Below, one piece after another: positions 43,484 to 53,300 of a stretch of DNA of 64,000 nt. Origin of the DNA: Hirundichthys speculiger (taxonomy: Eukaryota; Chordata; Actinopteri; Beloniformes; Exocoetidae); contig JAGFBZ010000715.1 of assembly GCA_018398805.1 (NCBI GenBank), forward strand, positions 62,001-126,000, in the 5' to 3' direction. The notes under the pieces were generated by a model. The model did no database searches. It was given only the letters and a program-made list of their open reading frames with translations, and was not told the origin of the DNA. The first letter of the stretch is position 1. Each line of letters opens with the position of its first letter. Both the position numbers and the translations under genes were made by a program.

Positions 43484-46266
43484 CAGGAATCTCTTCAGGC
43501 TCTGCGATCACTGGACTTCAGGCTCCTGCGGGTCCGGCTCTTCATATTCTCAGTGTGGGCGGGGCTTCAGTGTGGCTGTGCTGTGTGATTGGAGGACGGT
43601 GTGCATCTGAAGTCTGATTGGGCGTTGAGTCATTAAAGTTAACGAGGCAGAGATGGGATGCTGCCCGTGTGTGTTTGGGTTGTGTTGCTGTATTTGTGAG
43701 GACTGAGCTCAGCTTGAAACCATCTCGCTGAGGACACCTCTGCATGCTGGGGCCTTTGGAGGCCACGGACACAAATGTACAAACATGAAGCTCACGTTCT
43801 CTTGAATCACACTGACAACACTGCCAATGTCCGGGCCACAGCTTTAAATAACAGTAATTCATTTGACCAACAATACTTGTGTTTGCTGCTGGAGAGAGAC
43901 AATAAGATGTTCCTCCTCCACCACACCAGATTTAAAGGGACTGATCACCTCATCAGCTTTAAGTCTTTAAGTTATCGTTCTTTGGAGCCGGGTGAGCTGG
44001 CTTCAAGAAATGAGGAGAAACTCTGTTAAGATACCTGGAGAGCAGAAGCAGCTCTGCACTGCCCTCTGGTGGCTGAGCCTGAGCATAGCAGCTGGATGAG
44101 CTCTGTTTTTCTGATCATTATTATTATTATTATCATTATTATGTCTGCTTCACTGCCAATCCATTAATTTTAACAGTTTTTTCCTGTGTTTTTAACCTTT
44201 TTTTTTTTTTTTTTTATTTCCCTTCCTTCTTTAGTCCTGTCCTGCTCCACCTCATTATCTTCATTATTTTCCAGCTAATGTCCAAAGAACTGTCTTCATA
44301 ACTTTGTAAGGGGTAAACAGTCAAACACGAAACAAGCCATGAATGAAAGAGTGAATACTGTTTATTAGAAATCTCTTCAACTAAAAACTGTAAAGTACCA
44401 CATGCAAAAAGTATACGTGCTTTTGCTGCAGTTCTGAGCTTTAGCTGGACTCTAATATTTGCTTTAAATGTCCCTAAGATGAGTCATTTTTCTCTTGGAT
44501 GTACAGCTTCAGAAGGGAGTAACCAGAAACATTGTTCAGATACCTGTGATGGACTGTCCTGGGAGTACCCCGTCTACCTTAGACCCCTGGTACCCTGAAC
44601 AGGAAAGGAGCAGGTCTCAAGGGATGTTTCTGCTGATATGGGGTCTGAAGTGCTCCTGGGTCAGCTCTAAGAGATGTCCTGGATGGTAGAATATGAGCAG
44701 TTTATGTAGATCAGCATTAATGGAGCCTTCATGGGTGTTCACGTTACCCACATGCACCAACTGTGAGCTGAGAACCAGCCGGATGGTTCTCCTGTTTTTG
44801 ATGTCAGACTCTGATTGGTCAGATCCAGGAACAGTTCAGGTCCAAGGAAGAGAGCAGAGTCTCTGGAACCTGCTTCTGTTTTCTTTTCTGAGCGCTGTAG
44901 TTTGAACTTCATGTGGTTTTGGGGGTTATCTGTATTTATTTCATGTCTCAGTCTGTTAGAACTGCTGTTTGGCTCCACCTACTGGTCTCTCTTTTAACTG
45001 CACAAGCAACTCTCTCAACTGCAGAAAACAAAAATCTTCTGTCTAAAAATATTCTTCTAAACTGCCCTTTTACAATTATTTTTTAATACAAATGTCATAA
45101 GAGATACTTTTCCCAAAATGTTAGTTTGATGTTCTTTAAAAACAACTTAATTCATTGATCGTCAGTCTGCAAATCAGTTGGATTAAACTCCTCAGACTGA
45201 AGCTAAACAGGGTTTATGAATAACATTTGATTCAATTTTGTCAATTTAAAAATCTGAACCTCTCAGCTCGATAGAAAAACACTGGGAGACCTGAACTCTC
45301 ATCTGTTTCAGGGTGTTTATGCCATGATGTGGTTAATCGAGGTGCCTGGGGGACTAGAATTACCAGAATTAATTCTGGTAATTCCATTTGATGACAAAGG
45401 AAAACTTTAGTCTGGTTTGATATCAGACTGTAAGATAAAAAATAATAAACGTCATTTTTATGCAGTGGATGTAAACTTCTGGTTTCTACTGTTTCCCATA
45501 TTGAAGTCCCACTGAAATGGAACGATGACAGCTGGTCCTTCAGAGTCCAGAATTGACTAAAACATCTCGGTTGTCACTCAGTAGCTGGTCAGAGCTTATC
45601 TGAGACGTCTACTTTTGTTTCATGAAAACAACTTGATGCCAAGTGTTACAATTATGACAAAAATGGACTCAAAATAAACCTCAGTGCCCTTCAAGTCTGG
45701 CTTCTTGAATCCAAATGAAGACTTTGAAAAGCAACAAGATGCACACAAAACACCAGGTCAAAATAAGTCACGACACAGAAATGTTCTTTAATAAAGTATA
45801 AAAATATACTTAAATAGATATGAAATAATACATTCACAGATCTGTTATCAAAAAGAGCAGCACCTCTAATTTAACTGAAAACAAGTCTTAAGCTTGAGCC
45901 TGTAAACATAAAGACGTTTCAGCAGGAATGCTTCAGATCAACACTGATGTTAAAGTGTGACGCACGGCCACAAATAAGGACAGTCAGCAGGTAAATGTCC
46001 CTAAATATCCAAAACTAGTTCATTTTCATCAAACAGCTCCTTCATATAAAAAAAAGAAATTCATTTTTTTAACATCAGCACCATAAACAGACTTTGACAC
46101 TTTTCTGTCCCCTTTCAGTCAAACAGACGTCACTTCTTTCTGTTCATGGCACTGATTTACAAAATTAAATATTACAGAACAAGTCTGATTCTTCAAGCTA
46201 CTTGTATAGAAAGGAAATAGTTTTATACAGACATCTGACGTACTTCATGTTAGTTCTCTCCAGTCT
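43484..46266. other. RASL11-like promoter side and intergenic
   Basis: The first about 80 bp upstream of the RASL11-like ATG include GGGCGGGGC-type GC boxes (about 43556-43566) and probably its promoter. The rest up to the TIF1 3' end has no exon. It holds T-runs (about 44200), a 28-bp perfect palindrome at 45357-45384 and an AT tract (46293-46318, overlapping the TIF1 3' side). A - strand AATAAA at 44358-44363 is noted but unassigned. Confidence 0.5.
45357..45384. repeat. 28-bp perfect palindrome
   Basis: Arms GAATTACCAGAATT and AATTCTGGTAATTC with no loop. Short and AT-rich; function unknown. Confidence 0.9.
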
Positions 46267-46975
46267 TTTATTCCAGCAAAGACTTTAATTATACATATAT
46301 ATATATATATATATATATGTATAGTTAAAGTAATTTGAAAAAAAAGGTTATATGATGCAAAGAAAAAAAATCTAACTTAAGACTTTAATGCTCAACAAAT
46401 CCATTGAATTTCTGTTCACTACTGTTATATAACAACATTGTCCGAGCCATTTTTATCCACCCTGTTCACAGAAGATCATTTCTGGTCCAAACTTGGCCCA
46501 CATCTGGAACTTCTTCATCTTCTCTGGACCTCACGCTTCCTGTGTTGCCATGACAATCCCGCTTCTTTGCTTTTACGACTGCACACAACGAGACACCTGA
46601 AGAACATCTCCGGACCTTCGCTCTGTTCTCCGTTAGGTCTGCTGTCGTCATGCAGGTCGGTACCGAACCTCTGAACGATGGAGTTGGTTCATTATGCAGT
46701 TTGTTAGAGACGGTTTAGGATGATGGGTTCTGCACGGATCGTCTGTCATCTATGAGGTATATGTTCTTTCATAAAATACTTTTTTTCTGACTCACTGTAC
46801 CAGAAATCAGAAAGATACGTTTTGTTGACGGTGGCTGAGTTTCATGAGAGTTTGTGGATCCCTCTCCTCGCCCGACAACGTGGGTCTCTTTTTTTACTCG
46901 TGGTATACGACTTCAGGCCCACGACCCAACAGCGTGGTAACTGAGCCTCCGGGACTCTACGAGTGCTGTTAACGC
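46267..46975 (-). other. TIF1-like 3' UTR
   Basis: Sequence after the TIF1-like stop, down to a - strand AATAAA at 46267-46272. It contains an AT dinucleotide tract (46293-46318). Other hexamers further down are possible. Confidence 0.45.
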
Positions 46976-47317
46976 TCAGACGTGTCTGCAGATCCAGACT
47001 AGCAGGTGTCTGGACTTTTTCTTTGACCTCTTGACCGCGGACGGAGCGTTGTCATCCAGAAAGTCTCTCAGCCTCTTCCTCAGTTCGCTCATTTTGGGCC
47101 CCAACTTGAGCTCTGCTTCTCCGCTCACCTTCGGCGTCCCAGACTCCTCCCTGGTGGTCTGCTGCTCGTCCTCTCTGCTCCGTGAACCGCTCGGACTCCC
47201 AGCGGCCGGTGGGGAGTCGGCAGTCGGCGCCGCCAGGAGCGAAGGGTGCAGCTCTGAACCGAAAACCTCCTCCAACTTCCCCTGGAAGCTCTGCTGCAGC
47301 GCTGTCATGGCTTCGTC
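46976..47317 (-). CDS. TIF1-like terminal exon
   Basis: Acceptor ...ctgttccag precedes GACGAAGCC; stop at 46976-46978. 113 residues: the end of the bromodomain ([19 protein letters not shown]), a Ser/Pro/Glu-rich tail, then [20 protein letters not shown] and a basic end. The last helix of the bromodomain aligns with TRIM28 'LQRFFETRMNEAFG'. Confidence 0.88.
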   Translation of the reverse strand, partial: DEAMTALQQSFQGKLEEVFGSELHPSLLAAPTADSPPAAGSPSGSRSREDEQQTTREESGTPKVSGEAELKLGPKMSELRKRLRDFLDDNAPSAVKRSKKKSRHLLVWICRHV

Positions 47318-50300
47318 CTGGAACAGCAGAGAAAAGCCTGAGTGGCGGGCCACAGCTGACCGCCGTTTAGCCACGAACCAGTGTTTCCCAGTTCAAAGAG
47401 CAACACTGGAGCTCTGACCGCATCAGGATCTTAAAGGTAGCATTTGCAGCATTTTTTACAATATTGCCTGAAAACCTTTTCACATTCCCATTGCACCCAC
47501 TGAAATAGAAAGTTTGCAAAAAAAAAAAAAAAAAAAAAAACGAAAAGTTCTGGTCCGGTCTAGACGGTATAATCAGAGGAAAACTCAATATACTGATCAT
47601 CTTTACATTTATGGGCTGCCTAATACGTCCATCAAATATCAATATCATTAAACATCCACAGAGCTGCACCAGAGCTTCCAGTCCCAACTTTATCTGGACG
47701 GTTTTCTCAGCATGAAACATGAAAATATCTTGATTTTACTGCTAGAAGTTAGGGCTGCACGATTATGGAAAAAATGATAATCACGATTATTTGGATCAAA
47801 ATCACGATTACGATTATTAATCAAGATTATTCAACAATAAAAAATATTTTTTGTTCAGAATGTTATTTAAAAATCACGATATGAAATGTAACCAAGAAAG
47901 TATTGCATAAGAGATGGACAAATTATATAAAAGGCAATAGCATGAAACTTAGGCGGTCCTAGAGATTTTTGGCCATAAACACCAGCCTGTAAACATGTCT
48001 TAGCTTCAAGAACGCCCAAAGGCAGGTCACTACATTGTCCCCTACACTACATTGTACATGGTCACGATTAATCACGATTTTCAAAATTTTAATCGTGGCA
48101 ACCAAAAATCACGATTTCGATTATTTTTTGATTAATTGTGCAGCCCTACTAGAAGTACTTATTTTCTTTCTTCCATTTTCTATCGCGCCAAAGCCTTTGA
48201 TCTGGGTTGTGGGTAAAGTGCAGGGCGAGACTGCAGAAGACATCGTCATGCGTAGCAACAACAGTCCTTACCTGTGGGGCGTCCTGGAACAAAGCCCAGA
48301 TGTCAGAGACCAGCTGTGCGGGTTTTTCGTAAAGAGGAGGGAGATTGTGGGTGAGACGCTCCGCCATCAGCGACAGATCGCTCCTGAAAGCAGACTGAAG
48401 ACAATGACGAGGAGAACGTCAGCGGCGGCGTCTCTGCTGTACTGGTCGGTTCTGAAACATGCCTGTGATGACTCTGTAAAACGTCTGTGATCACATGCTC
48501 CACCCTACAGCAGCAGGGCGAACCGTGACCATGAACATTTCACACCACTGATGTTATCACAGGGTTTTAAATTCCTGGGATCAGTGTAGCAAGGACACAA
48601 CTGGAGCGGTCCTGGTTTCACATAAATGTCCCAGAACCCCTCCAGGTGTCTTGGTTTCGGTGGGTAAACTGACCTCAGAGAGCTGGCTGCCACCTTCAAC
48701 GTTCAGGTGCAGCAGGAGAGTCTCACACCTCTGAAAGAGACAAAACATGCAGCATTTTTAACCACAGCCTCCGAACCATCAAACGTGCCCAACGGGCTTT
48801 TATGGGTTTGACTTGTTTAAATGACTCATGCAGTGTGGTTTCCTGAAGGTTCACAAAGGTCTGACCCTCTGGTGCCTGTAGGCTGAGCCGGGGACTGTGA
48901 CGAGTCTCTGGTCTGTCGGAGCTGTAGGGGTCCGAAGGGTCCGACAGGTCCTGACACAACGAACAGATCCACTCCAACCTGCAAGACAAAGAGCAGGACA
49001 CCAGACGGTTTACAATCCTCCTGTAAGTAGAGCAGTAAAGGAGGAGGAGACGGGACCTGACGTTACAGGCGAGGAGCAGCAACCGGGCTGAGAAGGTCAG
49101 GAGAGTGGGCGGAGCATCAGACTGTGACGCCCACAGCTTTCTGACGACTGCGTTTAGATCAGTGGTTCTTCACCTGGGTTCGATCGAACACTAGGGGTTC
49201 GGTAAGTCAGTCTCTGGGGTTCAGCGGAGGGTGATTCATGATGACACGCCCCCCTTGGCCATCACAGCCCCAGACTGGGATAGGCTCCAGATTGGGATAG
49301 GCTCCATACTGATTGGCAGTAGGCTCCAGACTGGGATAGGCTCCTGGGACCCCATGGGACTGGGATAGGCTCCAGACTGGGATAGGATAGGCTCCAGACT
49401 GGGATAGGCTCCAGACTGGGATAGGGATAGGCTCCAGACTGGGATAGGCTCCAGACTGGGATAGGCCCCCTGGGAGACTGGGATAGGCCCCAGACTGGGA
49501 TAGGCCCCAGACTGGGATAGGCTCCAGACTGGGATAGGCTCCAGACTGGGATAGGCCCCAGACTGGGATAGGCCCCAGACTGGGATAGGCTCCAGACTGG
49601 GATAGGCTCCAGACTGGGATAGGCTCCAGACTGGGATAGGCTCCAGACTGGGATAGGCCCCAGACTGGGATAGGCTCCAGACTGGGATAGGCCCCAGACT
49701 GGGATAGGCCCCAGACTGGGATAGGCCCCAGACTGGGATAGGCCCCAGACTGGGATAGGCCTCCAGACTGGGATAGGCCCCAGACTGGGATAGGCCCCAG
49801 ACTGGGATAGGCTCCAGACTGGGATAGGCTCCGGGCTGGTATGGGCCCCAGACTGGGATAGGCTCCAGACTGGGATAGCCCCCAGACTGGGATAGGCTCC
49901 AGACTGGGATAGGCTCCAGACTGGGATAGGCTCCAGACTGGGATAGGCCCCAGACTGGGATAGGCTCCAGACTGGGATAGGCTCCAACGACTGACTGACT
50001 GCTTTAGCATTGTTCTCTCTCTTTATCGGCAAAATGTATATGTGAAATTGGCACACACAGGGAGGAGACAACTACAACAGACTGGACGAAAGATAGAACA
50101 AAGAAAGAGACTTACTGGGCAGTGATACAGTAGAGGATGGGGCTGGGGGTTCTCTACGACGTTAAGGTCCATAAATACATTTCAGGAATGAACAATAAGT
50201 ATCTGTTTTTGTTAGGGCTGGGAAACGATTAAAATTTTTAATGGCGATTAATCACATGATTTCCCTGATTAATCACGATTAATTGCATTGTATACCTAGA

Positions 50301-53300
50301 ATCAAATAATGAATTCAAAAGTAGTGTAAAATGCACTTTTATTCAAATGTTCTGCCTAAAGTGTCATAAAATTTGTTGTTCAAACACCTTTAACATCAGC
50401 ACTTGTCAGTAACACATATTTAGTGTAAATCTCATCTTAAAAAATGTCAAATAAAATAAAGCTTATTGGCCACTGCCAGGGCATTAATGTCATCCTGTTT
50501 TATAAAAAAAAAAAAAAGTCTACAAACAAAATCCAACAAAATGATTGTGTCTCAGCACAATCAGAACATTAAAACAGGTAATTTCTGAGGTAACAGCAGA
50601 AACTTTTAACGGGGAGTTCAACTTGTCAGTTGTTACAAATAACCTTGTTTCTGTTGAATCCTCCGTCTGGGAGAACTTTAAAATGAAAATGTCCATGTTA
50701 AAGTTCAGTAACTTTACCAATCTGTGTATCATTCATTCTTTCCATTTTCAATTGTCAATCAAAAATGAAAAAAAATTAAAAAGTGACATTTTCTTACGTT
50801 TTTCATTTTTAAATCTAACACCAAAAAAAACAGAAAAAAAAGACTGTTTTTTATATATTTCAATTTTAGACTTAGATCAAAAATACGAAATTAAAAAACG
50901 GGCCACAGAACTGAATTTGTTTTATAATGGAGGACTGGACTTTCTGTTGTCATTACACATCTGTGCCACTAGATGGAGCCGCACTGCAGTAACCAGCTAG
51001 AGAACAGCAGGACAGTGAACACATGGAGCAGATCTGATGGAACATGGAGGAATGACGCCAAAGTTTTTTTTTGTAGTCCAGAATTCTTTTTTTTAAAGAC
51101 ATAATTGTTAATATTGATAACCAAGTTGCTACCCGAACTGTAAAGTTCACGGATTTTTACCATTCTCCATGTCTCTTTTAGCTTTTCATTAGGGCTAGGC
51201 GATTTTATCGATTCTGCGATATATATCGATATTTTATTTCCCAGAGAGTATCGATATTTCAGCCGTGTGTATCGATATTCTAAGCTCCCTTCAAAACCCC
51301 CGTGTCTCGCACGGGTTCTCTTCCTGTAAAGTGCCATTTAGTCCTCCAGCCGCTAGTGTCGCTGTAGAGCATTTCTAACGGCTTATCCAGAAGCTTCTTA
51401 CTCTTCCAGCTAGAGCTGAGCCAGTCAGGAGAATGGCGGCGAGTATAAACCCAGCGTCTGCGGGCTTAAAAGGAGATGTGGGGGAGCAGTTCGGGTTGAA
51501 AAAGAAAAAGGAAAGCAAAGATTTAGACAAAAGTATGGTGGTTTGTAAGCTGTGTCACTCAAACGTAAAGTACTCTGGAAATACCACCAACCCGTGAGGC
51601 GAGCCCACCTGAAACATCACCACCCGGACAAGGTAATGCTAACTGAGAGCTAGCCAAACTTTATTAGTCAGGATTTGAGACCGTATTCAGTGGTGGAAAA
51701 CGACGGCTTTAAGGTCTGTGTTTACTCTCGTGGCAATGTGTCGCAGTTATCTTGTCGCCGGTATGTCGCGATTACTTTTGATTTATGCTCATTTTTGAAG
51801 CGAGTCTGCGCTGTTATTCCATGCCACAACGCAAGATCGACAATCACGAACTAGCTAAACTTACTAAACGTATCTCTTGTGTTTTTCTACTTCCTCACCG
51901 CCTCGGCCGTATCCAGACCCACATTCATCGCAATCTCCCTCCATGAATTACTAGAATATGTGCTGTCTTTGTAGTGTGGAGAACCAGAATCGTACAGATG
52001 TCGGTACTTCCTCATTTCTTCAATGACGTGGATGTAGAATTGACCAATCAGAGGCCTCTTTTCTCTCCTCTCTGCTACTCTGTCTGCAGTCACCTACCTT
52101 TCAGTTCAGTTAATCCAAACAAATTGGAACACTCACAAGATGTCACCAAAATCACTTTATCCTGTTAAAATCTTTCAGAAAATGATGTAAATGTATTGTT
52201 AGAAAAATATCGATATAATATCGTATCGTGAGCCAGATGTATTGTATCGTATCGTGAGATTAGTGTATCGCTACAGCCCTACTTTTCATGTTTACCTGCC
52301 AATTCTCTTCCAGTTCCGCAGCAGCCAGTAACACTTTTCAAAACAAAAGCATGTGAGCAACATGCGTCAACGCGCAATAAAATAAATGTCGGCGTTAATA
52401 AATTAATGCGTTAACGCATTATTATCGCGTTAACTTGCCCAGCCCTAATTTTTGTATGTAAAAGTTTACCATGAATCAAACTAATAAAAACATCTCCAGC
52501 TGCTACTAGTATGTAGCAGCTGGAGATGTTTCCTTGGTCAGAAAAACACAGTTTTTCGTATTAGAAACAGTGTTTTCACAGCTGAGGAGCAGCCTGGCAT
52601 GGCTTCACAGCCAGTAACTGTAACTGTAACCTGATGTTTCATTCCCTCATTTCTACACATGATGCCTCTACATGACCAGAGATGGTTCACTGCTCATCTG
52701 CTCTGCTTGTGCAGCTTGTTTCTTCCTCTCTGACAGGGCAGCAGAGAACTGACAGGACCCTGTAGGGCTCACCTGGCTCGAGCCCTACGCCAGGTGACCC
52801 CAACATGGACGCAGCGACGTGGCGGTTCCTCTTTTCATCAAAGCACAGTAAAAGGAAGTGCAGCCTGCTCATGACGCTCCCACAACGCTGCAGGCGCCCA
52901 TAACAAAACTCTGATCTTCAAATCATCACCCGCTGTGGTGTGATGAAGTTGTCGAACCTGCTCTCATGGACCAACACTCATTTAATTCTTACCAAATGTC
53001 AGAACCGACGGGGGGAACGTGACAGTGTCTGTGGTATCCTCGACCGCAGGCTGAGCAGATTTTCGACGCATTGGAAGTCAGACACACGGAGCAGGAAAGC
53101 AACTCCACCGACATGGGGGAGTCTGGAGACGACAGAGGCGCGGTGAAGTCCGCGGTGAAATCCGCGGTGAAGTCCGAGTCATCGGTGATCTCATCTGAGC
53201 CGTCCTCGACGGCGGGCTGCAACACAGCAGAGCAACAACAGTCTCACATGGACGCTCCACCGTAAAGTCCCAGCTCCTCATCCAGATTCACAAGCGACAT

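Larger units (their letters stand above)
51190..52281 (+). mobile_element. Nested hAT element (TSD CTTTTCAT)
   Basis: It begins TAGGGCTAGGCGATTTTATC and ends TATCGCTACAGCCCTA. Identical octamers CTTTTCAT lie at 51182-51189 and 52282-52289, inside the host hAT. It carries fragments of a BED-type zinc finger on the + strand and of a MADF domain on the - strand, listed separately. A decayed relative is at 1484-1917. Confidence 0.93.
50213..52447. mobile_element. hAT element hosting a nested hAT
   Basis: Left end TAGGGCTGGGAAACGATTA, right end AACTTGCCCAGCCCTA. Flanks GTTTTTGT (50205-50212) and ATTTTTGT (52448-52455) agree at 7 of 8. Subterminal GATTAATCACGATTAAT and GCGTTAACGCATTATTATCG repeats mark the family. 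Without the nested insert (51190-52281 plus its duplication) the host would be about 1.1 kb. No transposase frame of its own. Confidence 0.85.
48979..52992 (-). other. TIF1-like intron inside the PHD finger
   Basis: Four kb between the two PHD exons. It contains a 17-bp minisatellite (49262-49990), a hAT element (50213-52447) with a second hAT nested in it (51190-52281), and a strong hairpin (52488-52531). The remaining 49.0-49.25 and 52.5-53.0 kb are unremarkable. Confidence 0.75.

Noticed and set aside
49207..50071. Two overlapping ~270-residue frames ([21 protein letters not shown] repeat)
   Set aside because: They are translations of the 17-bp minisatellite; all frames of one strand read the same 17-residue period.
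50545..51000. 151-residue + strand frame
   Set aside because: AT-rich chance frame inside the outer hAT element with no transposase motif.
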